In this document: one piece after another, positions 1 through 9,477 of the stretch
How positions within the stretch are numbered: position 1 is the first letter of the stretch
How the letters are laid out: every line of letters starts with the position of its first letter
Origin: Onchidella celtica
Lineage: Eukaryota; Mollusca; Gastropoda; Systellommatophora; Onchidiidae
Length of the DNA: 64,000 nt
Reading direction: 5' to 3'
NCBI GenBank assembly: GCA_963931925.1
Contig: OZ007573.1
Location: 35,012,807 to 35,076,806, forward strand
The notes under the pieces: generated by a model
The model's input: only the letters and a program-made list of their open reading frames with translations
What the model was told of the DNA's origin: nothing
The model's database searches: none
Program-made: the position numbers and the translations under genes

Positions 1-1105
1 CCTATGTTGTAAATGGTCGGTCTCTCTCTCTCTATATATATATATATAATCTATATAATCTCTTTCTCTCTCTCTTTTTTCCTTCCTTATCATGTGTATG
101 TGTAGAGGGTCTGTAAGACCAAACCCATTGGAATACTTTTTTCCCCTGCCGTATGGGACATTCATCTGTTTGTTTCTTTTGTTTTTTAAGTTCCAGCATT
201 CATTCTGAATTAGCACAGATTACAAAAAGCCTGAGATTTTCCCTTCCTTACCATTATCAAATTGATATTTTGTACTGAAATGACAGTTTGGTTGCATTGT
301 TATTCCCAGTGATAATGCAGGTTCTGTAGTACAGTTACCGACAGCGCCCAAACTCAGCCTCAGTTGTACATACTCGTATCTTGCAAGGTCGTCACTTCAT
401 ACGGCAAACGCTGAGACTTTGTCCCTCGAGAGCCTCAGCCTATGGCCATTGCAGTTGGCCCCCGCGCATTCATAAGCAGTTTACCAACGAAGAAGCCAGT
501 CATTCAGCGGAGACTAAGATTTGGCTATAACCAACCACAGCCAATCACCATTACGCTGGCTAGACCTTCCAACTGCAATAAATATGCCCAGACAAAGGCT
601 TCCTAAAAATGGGAGGAGCTTATATTGCGAGCCACTACCGAACAAGATCAAACGGATTGCTCATCGTTACCAGTTCCCTCTGATCGGCGCCTAGTATCGA
701 AATGTGAAAACGTAACAAGGACTATCGCCGACGAGGGTCAGGGCTCGTCAGCCCCTTTGTGGGGGTCCGGTACTTAACATTGCAAACGCCCCTCCACAAA
801 CTGCACTTCTAAAGCGGCCAGTGTTCTTTGATACAGGAGCGTCAGTTCCGATTAACTGTGTTTTATGAAATTCCTTATTCATACATATGAAATCCCGATG
901 ATTGCATTATACACTTAAAGATGAAAGTGTTATAAGCATTAACGTATGCATATCCGTATTTGAATTTCAAAATGTTAAATGAAACTCAAGTATTGGTAGA
1001 ATGCGCATGACGTCACAAAGTGTTTTGGTTTTGTTCTTCCGCCAAACAAGATGGCGGGTGGATCAGCTAATGAGTGTAACTTCGAGATATGTCTAAGCGG
1101 TTAAA
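1..1105. other. Intergenic, no gene seen
   Basis: The stretch opens with a short CT/TA microsatellite (about 20-75). No open frame of useful length or protein family is recognisable. Around 1005-1060 there is a CRE-like TGACGTCA and an AAGATGGCGG (YY1-like) motif just upstream of the THAP-like fragment. A short reading with a D-T-G-A-S motif at 830-844 was noted but is too short to call a retroelement protease. Confidence 0.5.
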
Positions 1106-1243
1106 ATGACTGCTGGTTGCATTGTAGCTGATTGTTATGACACGAGCGGAAAGGATGGATCCAAGCTGGTCAGATTCCATACCATCCGTGTAAACAAGGG
1201 AAGGGAAGTGAAAGAATTGACCGAACGTCTCCCATGTGCATGA
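1106..1243 (+). pseudogene. THAP-domain-like N-terminal fragment (45 codons)
   Basis: An ATG opens a 45-codon frame whose start (M-T-A-G-C-I-V-A-D-C) looks like the first zinc ligands of a THAP DNA-binding domain: C5 and C10, then S-G-K and R-F-H near residues 23-25. THAP domains need a later C-x2-H pair, which is not found in this frame before the stop. The fragment is therefore either a truncated copy or a first exon whose partner I cannot see. The upstream AAGATGGCGG and TGACGTCA motifs would suit a promoter. THAP domains occur in host genes and in P-element or Kolobok-like transposases. The reading is short, so confidence is low. Confidence 0.33.
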
Positions 1244-1476
1244 ACACACGCATTGTTTACTGCAGGTAACTATTTTCAGTTCGTCTCCGATTGGTTCGCG
1301 ACGCATCAAGTGCTCACAGTGCAAATCAGCTAACGAATCAAAATCAATGCCACCATCGCCACGGTTAAGGGTGGGTCCGGACAGACAAGATGGCGGATAC
1401 TATGCGCATTCTACCTATACGCAGATGCATGGTTCTCATTCTGAAAAAAAAATTCTCCCGGCTATCAGATCCTAAA

Positions 1477-1730
1477 GAATGAACACCGTACATGGTAAGT
1501 TACAGGTTGTTCACCCTTCGTGATCAGGTGGATGCCCATAAGATGAACATCACACATCTTTGTTTGCACCACATTCATTCTCCGTGATCATGTGGAAAGG
1601 GCGGCTGCCCGTAAGATGAACATCATACATCTTGAATTGCACGCTTTTCATTCTCTATGATTAAGTGGAAAGCGCGAATGCCCGTGCGATGAACACCGTG
1701 CACCGTTAGATGCACGATTTTCATCCCCCA
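1477..1730. repeat. Imperfect ~73-bp tandem repeat, about 3.5 units
   Basis: Units restart at about 1477, 1542, 1615 and 1688. Each begins GATGAACA (AATGAACA in the first) and contains TTCATTCTC(C/T)(G/A)TGAT and G(A/C)ATGCCCGT-like blocks. Spacing is 65, 73 and 73 bp. The last unit is partial. The units are clearly diverged from each other, so the repeat is not young. Confidence 0.75.
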
Positions 1731-1885
1731 AATGTGATATAGGTGAAATCATAAAAGTATCGATATCTCTACTAAAAAGCCAGAAATCGAAAATTTTGGA
1801 TTTATGCGGGTTTCATTCTATGCATGCGATATGACTGCTCATTAAAATGTCTTCGTACTAACAGCATTTCCCATTACAGCAATCA

Positions 1886-3058
1886 TCATGCAGAAAACAA
1901 AATGCGCTTAAAAGTAATACGAAATTTTGAACTCATTCTTAAGAATATAAACAAATTGCTTGAGGCATTGATGAAATCCAAAGTGAAGATCAAATTGAGA
2001 ACAATCACATGGATATTGTTATACTCTCTCCCATTGAAGAACTCCGGCTCTACGTAGCGGGCAATGCTCACAGTTATTCGAGGTACAACATTGACTAAAT
2101 ACACAGTTATCACAACAAGTAACATCTTGACTAGCTGTCTGTCTCGAGATGACACATGGGGTACGAGCGATTTGTCAGCATGAAAATCGTCGTTTTTTGA
2201 CAGAATATTTTCTGTGGACATGACAGTCTTCACCAGAATTTGACTTCCATCACATCCATTGCCCAGACTTAGCTGCTCGTCTTCTGCTGAGGACTCCAGC
2301 TTCGAAGGAGTGCAGACTCTAGAAACAACCCTATGCTGGCTATGTACCTGGGTAGACTGCTGGCTTGGAAAAGTTGCATTGCTGTTCTCTGAGCGAAATT
2401 TACTGGACTGTCTTAGACGAATGACCAGAACTACGGTACAAGTTATGATTATTATGAAAGTGATAACAGGCCATAAGATAGAACTAGCGCTGGTGTAATC
2501 ATAAATCCCTGGATGTATGTTTATAATTGGTGATAGTCCATAGATGGCAACGCTCTGATTAAACACTGGACTGAACACCCAAATAATTTCGAAGACGATG
2601 AAAGTATGGAAAAAAGACGTCACGATAAATATGGTGATGACCGAAAACGTGACGTACGTCACAAAGGGAGTGATGATACCTTTCACTTTGAACGGTAAAC
2701 TGACACAGAGACAGCGCTCAATGGAAACATAGGCGGTTATGGAATTCACCATAGCTCCTGTTATAGCATGGATACTCAGGTCACTGATATAGGTAATGTT
2801 TCTCCAGGATACCGAAAAGGCTGTGTCCACTAAGCCAATAATAAGATAAAGCCTGTGCACAAACCCGGACAAACACTTGAGAAAGTCAAAGAGGGCTATG
2901 GCACATAAGGAAATAGTAGCCGTGTCTTGAAAACCTTGTTTGGAGAATACAATTATGTTAATGACATTGGTCCCTAGTCCAACTAGAGCGAGTAGAAAAC
3001 ACGCCCCAAACCCAAAAATATCGTCAAAGATCTGGCGGGTGGAGTCATGGGCGAGCAT
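1886..3058 (-). CDS. Class A GPCR, chemosensory-receptor-like (390 aa)
   Basis: Predicted seven-transmembrane receptor in a single open exon, probably a plasma-membrane chemoreceptor of the gastropod candidate family. TM1 is about 15-38 with N31; TM2 48-70 with D58; TM3 93-118 ending in S-I-E-R-C (112-116), the DRY equivalent; TM4 132-158; TM5 190-215; a long ICL3 215-302; TM6 305-330 with V-V-P-R; TM7 345-372 with N-A-S-S-N in place of NPxxY; then S-S-K-F-R helix 8. ECL2 has a sequon at N167. I see no cysteine at the top of TM3 or in ECL2, so the canonical disulfide is missing. The start matches the paralogues (M-L/I-V-x-D-S). An AG lies one base before the ATG and could be a 5'UTR intron acceptor. 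Ligand and G protein are unknown; a peptide (FMRFamide-type) receptor is the alternative. Confidence 0.85.
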   Translation of the reverse strand: MLAHDSTRQIFDDIFGFGACFLLALVGLGTNVINIIVFSKQGFQDTATISLCAIALFDFLKCLSGFVHRLYLIIGLVDTAFSVSWRNITYISDLSIHAITGAMVNSITAYVSIERCLCVSLPFKVKGIITPFVTYVTFSVITIFIVTSFFHTFIVFEIIWVFSPVFNQSVAIYGLSPIINIHPGIYDYTSASSILWPVITFIIIITCTVVLVIRLRQSSKFRSENSNATFPSQQSTQVHSQHRVVSRVCTPSKLESSAEDEQLSLGNGCDGSQILVKTVMSTENILSKNDDFHADKSLVPHVSSRDRQLVKMLLVVITVYLVNVVPRITVSIARYVEPEFFNGREYNNIHVIVLNLIFTLDFINASSNLFIFLRMSSKFRITFKRILFSA

Positions 3059-5039
3059 TCTGTTGGTTCGGTTGGAACAGAGTGAAATTCAGAGTCCCCC
3101 AATGGACAGAAGAAAAGATGAACACTCACGCTTGCTTAAACAGATTCTAATTAAAATTACAGACTTTCAACAGGCCCTAGAAAGCGTATCTCTGTATTTT
3201 GATGATATGTCACAAGTTTAGTGAGTATCAAGTGCCGAAACACTTGTTTGACGGAGTTCCTCTTCTACTAAGATCTCTTATCGTTTTGTTCACCCAAAAG
3301 TTTCATTTCTCTTCTTCAAAATACTCCCTTGAAACGAATGCCATTTCAGAATAATTATGCCAAATAAAAAAATCGACCTTATGAAATACGACTATCAGTC
3401 TATATTTTGCCTTGAAACCATGCAGAACAAATTGAAATGCCCCGGGTTCCAATTGCATTAAAATCAATGTTATCTATAAAGCTTCAAACAAGACCTGTTC
3501 GGTGTTGCAATGAAATCTCCCAGTTTGAAATTCATCTTGTCAGAGTGTACTTGACCATGTTGCTGAATCGTCACAGAAATGGTTTTGTACGTGGAAGTGA
3601 GGACGTGACTGTCTGCTAGACAGAAGAATAAATGATTTTGCAAATTCACGCAGACGAAGTAACCTGAAATTTTTGGCTGGTTGCACTTGATCGAGGTTTG
3701 AAAGTGCTCTCCCAATGCTACTTTCCATTAGTTACATTGAAAGAATTCTATTATAATTATGTTGTTGATGAAGTTAATGATATGCCATTATGCCAACTTG
3801 AGAATTATTCGGAAAATTAAATCTAAAGAAAACTGATATTTATGTTAACTCTTGTAATTTATACTTACTATCATAGATATATCATAATATTCCCGCTCTC
3901 ATCTTTTGAACAGATCATTTGATATTTAGTTTAAAATTGCTGTGTGTGGTTGGGGTACATGGCATTTAGTCAAATCACCGTCTATCTGCATAGTTAAATA
4001 TTTGGCTTCCAAAATGCCTTTAATCATCAATGAAAATAATGGAATTGCTTTAAGTTTTCAATGTTGTTTGATTTGTAATACTGAGCTGTATTTATGTGCT
4101 GTTGATTAGACGATATAAAACTTCAAATGCTGCCTTTAGTTAAGATTTAATTATTCCGTCTTGCTAAGTTGCAACTGCTGCTTGGTACTTTACAATAAAC
4201 TACAGTAACAGTAATGAGGGAGACCAGCTATAACTGTACTTTAGGCTGTAAAATAAAGAAGATCCTATTGTAAAATATCAAAGTTAGACACGGATTTGCT
4301 GGAAATGTAACTTATAAAGTAATGTGGGTTAGCATCCTTCAGCAAATACTATTTAGAACACCAAACCTTCCCCCAGACGTAGTGGTGAGTATGAAATACA
4401 CTACAGGATCCTACCTAAAGCTAGAATCTTTGTTTTGCAAGAAAATAATTATTTTTACACATTTAAATTTTTCTGTTCATGTTGTCGTTTTTATTTATTT
4501 GATTGACTGTTTTTTTGCCAGGGGACGGGAGGTGGGGTGTTCTTTATGAATAAGAGGATTTTTTTTAAATCTTTGATTGGTATTGTTTCATTATTATTCA
4601 AATAACATGGTCTTCAGAAACATTTGTTGTTTTGGGCGTTCCAAAACTTTTGAAGAAAAAAAGATACAGCTTCCTTTTTCCGTCTTTCATTCCAATCTGA
4701 TTCACTACAATTTCGGGGATTTCTGGAGAAGTTTCTTTGTATATACAGGATTCTGAGAATTCACTAATCAACCAGTGACGTAAACAGTAGTATTAGATGG
4801 CAAATTGAGACAAAATATTGTTCTTAGACTTAATCATGTCTCATCGCGAACATTTCAAAACATTTTGTTAAATTTTCCGTGAGTGCTTAACTCTGGCGCT
4901 GTGGGTTTAACCCTGCAGATAATGAATGTCTTCAAGGTACACCAAATGTAGACAGAACTATTTGACACAAACACATTACAATACCGTAAACTTAGTTACT
5001 GTTCAACCACCGACGAGTGAGCCTTTTAAAAACACCTCA
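3059..5039. other. Intergenic, no gene seen
   Basis: AT-rich DNA upstream of the receptor at 1886-3058. A block at about 3252-3320 resembles a block at about 37976-38050 next to another receptor, both containing CTAAGATCTC. No other feature is supported. Confidence 0.5.
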
Positions 5040-5145
5040 AGAAATTTGTTTGGTTGGGCCGGGCCTAGCCCTGGGCGAGATTCGAACCCTGGACCTCTCG
5101 CTACCGTGTCAAGAGCGCTAACCATTGAGTCACTTTGCGGCCTTT
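5040..5145 (-). repeat. tRNA-derived SINE head (relic)
   Basis: Read on the minus strand, an A-box-like stretch (TGACTCAATGGTTAGCGCTC, complement of 5113-5132) is followed about 30 nt later by a B box (GGTTCGAATC, complement near 5078-5088). The layout is that of a tRNA-derived SINE promoter, with no cloverleaf good enough for a functional tRNA. It lies just left of the LTR element that begins at 5200. Confidence 0.6.
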
Positions 5146-5199
5146 TCCCCATTAATAGAGGTTTTCTCCCTGCCCCTCCTAACATTTAAAAGATTGGTT

Positions 5200-5353
5200 T
5201 GTGGTGCGCAGAGGTGCGCAGAGGTGTTGAACGGAGTCAACCCAAGAAGGACTTCGGGTAATAAACAGAAATAAACGACTCTCGAGATTTACACTGAGCT
5301 GGACGGTTTTGAGTTGGTTGTGTATCTGCCTGTTGTGTCTGTCAAGTGCTATA
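5200..5353 (+). repeat. 5' LTR of the CsRn1-like element (154 bp)
   Basis: Begins TGTGGTGCGCAGAGG with a 10-bp direct repeat (GTGCGCAGAG twice) and ends GCTATA. It matches the right LTR except for 14 extra bases after GAGTCAAC. It contains an AATAAA-type signal. The boundary is set by the shared sequence and the flanking GGTT duplication. Confidence 0.85.
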
Positions 5354-5354
5354 G

Positions 5355-5373
5355 TGGTGACCCCGACGTGATC
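5355..5373 (+). promoter_or_regulatory. Primer-binding site, tRNA-Trp type
   Basis: TGGTGACCCCGACGTGATC starts one base after the left LTR. It is the complement of the 3' end of animal tRNA-Trp including CCA, and is the same primer site known from avian alpharetroviruses. It marks where minus-strand DNA synthesis would begin. Confidence 0.85.
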
Positions 5374-5429
5374 TTTAGATCTAGACAGAATATTCCTATT
5401 CTTAATCTTTCAACGACGATTCGTCCACG

Positions 5430-6120
5430 ATGTCAATAGAAACAGTAGTACTTAAATTACCAACGTTTTGGACCACTTGTCCTTCAGCGTGGTTCGCTCA
5501 AACTGAGGCTCAGTTCGTGCTGCGTGGAATCACAACAGACGAAACGAAGTACTACTATGTAGTAGCAGCACTCGACGCTAACACAGCTTCAAGATCTTTA
5601 TCAATCATATCCTCACCTCCTCCAACCTGTAAGTACGACACGCTTAAATCGTTCCTTATGGATGCTTACGGGTTATCAGAAGCAGAGAAAGCCGACACTT
5701 TGCTAAACATTAAAGTACTAGGTGACAGCAAACCGTCAGAAATAATGGACAGAATGCTAGCTCTTTTGGGAGACCACAAGCCATGCTTCCTTTTCCGCCA
5801 CCTGTTTCTCAGACTGTTACCTGAATCTATTCGTGCTCCACTTGCTAATTCCCCCAATATCACTGACTACCGAGCACTGGCGAAAGAGGCTGATAACCTA
5901 TTTAACTCTGACAACAAACGCGACAATCTGCACTGCGGTTCAACCACCTAAACCAACACCAACCGTAGCACATGATGCAGGTTTGTCTGAGATTGACACG
6001 ATTTGTTGGTTTCATCGAAAGTTTGGTTCAAATGCCAGGCGATGTTCCAGCCCATGTAAATATTTCAGCAACCTCAAGACTAAAAAGAACCAGGGAAACG
6101 GGAGAGCGGGCCAGCGGTAG
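5430..6120 (+). pseudogene. gag: Gag of the CsRn1-like element, frameshifted
   Basis: The first part (5430-5951, 173 codons, starting M-S-I-E-T-V-V) reads as a Gag capsid of the small type found in animal Ty3/Gypsy elements, with W-F-A-Q-T-E-A-Q-F near residue 21. The frame then moves by one around 5910-5925. The continuation carries C-W-F-H-R-K-F-G-x5-C-S-S-P-C, a C-x2-H-x9-C-x3-C box in place of the usual CCHC knuckle, then G-N-G-R-A. Gag would form the particle and bind RNA. The frameshift means no full Gag is made here. Confidence 0.75.
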
Positions 6121-6200
6121 AAACTTTACTTGCTGGTCCATGTTCGCCCACTACACCATGTACTAAACAAAACCTAGAGACAAAGGTAACTCAACTATTT

Positions 6201-9200
6201 GTGACCGACGCACAGTCTAAAAGACGCTTCTTGGTGGATACAGGCGCACAAGTCTCTGTAATACCAGCAACATGGGCAGAAAGAGCATCAGGTGCTACAA
6301 GAACACCTTTGCAAGCCGCCAACGGAACCTCCATAGCCACCTATGGTTCACGAATCTTACCTTTGCATTTTGGCAACCGGATTTTCAAAGCACGTCTTAT
6401 ATCAGCTAATGTCAAACGACCTCTCTTAGGGGCTGATTTTCTCCGTCAGCACAACCTGTTGGTCGACATTCGAGGACGTCGCTTGATAGAAGCAGAATCT
6501 TTTGCTCACATTCACTGCACTGCCAGTTCAGTTTTAGATAACTCGGATCTTGCTCTCATAGAACCCACGAGCAATAAGTTCCGTAAAATTCTCAGTGACT
6601 ATCCGGAACTGTTACAGCCAACCTTCTCCACTGCTGAAGTCAAGCACGGGGTGAAACATTTTATCCCAACTAAAGACAGGCCAGTCTTCGCTCGTGCACG
6701 TCGTCTAGCACCAGACAAGCTGGCCTCTGCAAAGAAGGAATTTTTGGAAATGGAAAAGATGGGTATTGTACAGAAATCCAACAGCCCCTGGGCATCCCCA
6801 CTACACATGGTACCTAAAAGTAACGGAGACTCACGTCCTTGCGGCGACTACCGCAGACTGAATGATGCTACAGTTCCTGATCGCTATCCGATACCCCATA
6901 TTCAAGACTTTTCGGCTCGCCTGGCTGGAAAAAAATATTTCTCCAAGATTGACCTTGTGAGGGGATATCATCAGATTCCTGTAACTCCCGAAGATATACC
7001 TAAAACAGCTGTTATCACGCCTTTTGGTTTATGGGAATTTTTACGTATGCCATTTGGCCTTAAAAATGCAGCGCAGACGTTTCAACGGCTCATGGACTCT
7101 GTGCTCAAAGATTTAGACAGCGCATTTGTCTACCTTGATGATATTTTAGTGGCTAGCTCCTCAGCCAAGTCTCACGTAGAGGACCTCAATGCAGTTTTCC
7201 GGCGACTAAAACACCACGGACTGGTAATCAAGCTTGAAAAATGTCTCTTTGGAGTGGCATCGCTTGATTTTTTGGGACATCGAGTGTCTGCGTCAGGCTC
7301 AGCACCAATGTCGTCTCGTATTGAGGCAGTAAAGAAGTTACCACAACCAAGAACTGTAAAGGCACTCCAAGAGTACCTTGGGATAATAAACTTTTATCAC
7401 CGTTTCATTCCAAACATAGCTTTGATGTTGCGTCCCCTTTATCAAGCTCTGAAAATATCCAAACCACGCCAAGATCTCATTTGGTCCCAGGAAATGAAAC
7501 AATCCTTCCTTGCCGGTAAACAAGCATTGGCAGATACAACCATGCTGGTACATCCATGTACAGATTATCCATTAGCTTTGACATGTGACGCATCTGATGT
7601 GGCCGTCGGCGCAGTCCTTGAGCAGTACAACCATGGTCGCTGGGAGCCACTTGCCTTTTTTAGTCGCCAGCTACGTAGTCCGGAGATCAAGTACAGTACT
7701 TTTGACAGAGAGCTTCTGGGCGCCCATTTGGCAATACGCCATTTTCGTTATATGCTTGAAGGGCGGCAGTTTACCATCTACACAGACCACAAACCTCTAG
7801 TCCACGCAATGTCGAAAACATCTGAACTATGGTCAGCCCGTCAGCAAAGGCAACTGACTGCTATCTCAGAATTTACCACCGATATTAAGCACATCTCGGG
7901 AAAGAAGAATGTGGTTGCCGATGGCTTTTCTCGCGCTTCCACTTCCACAAACGCGGTCTCGTTAGGCATTGACTTTACAGCTATGGCCAAGGCGCAAATT
8001 TTGAGTCCAGACATACAAGCGTACAAAACTGCCATCACAAACATGAAAATTGCTACGACAAAGCTGACTGATGAAGGACCAGAGCTTCTCTGCGACATTT
8101 CAACTGGTAGAGCCCGCCCTATCGTTCCTCCAGATTATCGACGCCCGGTGTTCGAGGCTGTCCATAACCTTGCTCACCCAGGAGTTAAGGCTACTGTTAA
8201 ACTCATAGCAGAGAAATACGTGTGGCATGGCCTCAGCCGCCAAATTAGCGATTGGGTAAAGGAGTGTCACAATTGCCAGGCATAAAAAATTCAGAAACAT
8301 ACCAAGGCGCCCCTTCAGACATATACTGTACCTGACAAAAGATTTTCCCATATCAACATCGATATTGTTGGTCCATTGCCCCAGTCATGTGGTTACCGTT
8401 ACCTCCTAACCATCATTGACCGTAATACACGATGGCCAGAGGCAATTCCTATGACAAACATTACAGCACCAAAATGTGTTCGGGCTCTCCTTGGAGGCTG
8501 GATCTCTCGCTTCGGGTTCCCGCGGACATATCGTCGGATCGTGGTTCACAATTCACATCTTCCTTGTGGGCTGAAATTGCGAGACGCCTAGGAGTCAAGA
8601 CTCCATCGGACAACATCATTTCACCCCCAAGCCAATGGGATGGTGGAAAGGTTTCATCGCACACTCAAATCAGCTTTGAAGGCACGACTAACAGGGAACA
8701 ATTGGGCAGAAGAGATACCTTGGGTACTCCTCGGACTCAGAACAACTCCAAAGGAGGACCTGGGAACTTCTTCGGCAGAACTTGTCTATGGGGAACCGTT
8801 GACTATCCCCGGTGAGTTAATTCCGTCGCAGACTCTGTCTTGGTCTGCATCAGATTTTTTAACAGCTCTCCGAGACAAAAACGGTCTACGTGTACCTAGG
8901 CCAGCCATCCACCATAGTAACCCATCTACGCACTTACCACCGCTCTTGTTATCATCCAAATATTATGTCTACATACGCACAGATACAGTGAAAAGTCCAT
9001 TACAAAGGCCTTACACCGGTCCTTATAAGGTGCTAACTCCTGGAGATAAAACATTTCTCATAGACAGAGGTTGTCGTGCCGAACGCATCCCAGTAGACCG
9101 CCTTAAGCCTGCACGAGTGGACTCATCAAAACCGGTACAACTTCAGCAGCCGGTGCGCAGAGGCCGTCCTCCTGTCTCACAAGAGCCACAACTTAACAAA

Positions 9201-9302
9201 AGAACTAGAAACAATAATGATCCACCCACAACTGTATTTGACCACAGACAGCTCACTTCCCGTTCAGGACGACCAGTGCGATCACCTAGGCGCTACCAAT
9301 AA
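6201..9302 (+). pseudogene. pol: Pol of the CsRn1-like element, broken in integrase
   Basis: 6201-8285 is open for 694 codons. Protease has D-T-G-A at residues 13-16 and L-L-G-A-D near 75-79. RT spans about 150-420 with Y-L-D-D at 311-314. RNase H runs about 430-570 with T-C-D-A-S-D, F-D-R-E-L and T-D-H-K-P-L. The integrase HHCC zinc domain ends at C-H-N-C-Q-A. A TAA at 8283-8285 follows, then the same frame continues into the integrase core (D-I-V-G-P-L). It shifts frame at about 8520 (S-D-R-G-S-Q-F) and shifts back at about 8625 (N-G-M-V-E-R-F), so all three catalytic acids survive in separate frames. A T-G-P-Y-K module (GPY/F) follows near 9015. The product would be a copying and inserting polyprotein, but this copy is dead. 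Confidence 0.9.
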
Positions 9303-9333
9303 CTCTGTGAGATGTCTGTGCTAGGGGGAGATG

Positions 9334-9473
9334 TGTGGTGCGCAGAGGTGCGCAGAGGTGTTGAACGGAGTCAACGGGTAATAAACAGAAATAAACGACT
9401 CTCGAGATTTACACTGAGCTGGACGGTTTTGAGTTGGTTGTGTATCTGCCTGTTGTGTCTGTCAAGTGCTATA
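9334..9473 (+). repeat. 3' LTR of the CsRn1-like element (140 bp)
   Basis: Same sequence as 5200-5353 from TGTGGTGCGC to GCTATA, but lacking 14 bases after GAGTCAAC. It is preceded by the polypurine stretch at 9321-9331 and followed by the GGTT duplication. Confidence 0.85.
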
Positions 9474-9477
9474 GGTT

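Larger units (their letters stand above)
5200..9473 (+). mobile_element. Ty3/Gypsy LTR retrotransposon, CsRn1-like, decayed
   Basis: A complete but inactive element bounded by short LTRs (5200-5353 and 9334-9473) and a 4-bp target duplication GGTT (5196-5199 and 9474-9477). A primer site follows the left LTR and a purine-rich CTAGGGGGAGA (9321-9331) precedes the right one. Order is gag, protease, RT, RNase H, integrase, as in normal Ty3/Gypsy. Assignment to CsRn1 rests on the tRNA-Trp primer site and a C-x2-H-x9-C-x3-C box in Gag, both of which I recall as features of that clade. A tree of the RT would settle it. Gag and pol carry frameshifts and a stop, so this copy cannot move by itself. 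Confidence 0.85.

Noticed and set aside
740-861. Reading with V-F-F-D-T-G-A-S-V, like a retroelement protease active site
   Set aside because: Only about 10 residues match and no other protease motif or neighbouring Gag/RT is seen; a chance match is likely.
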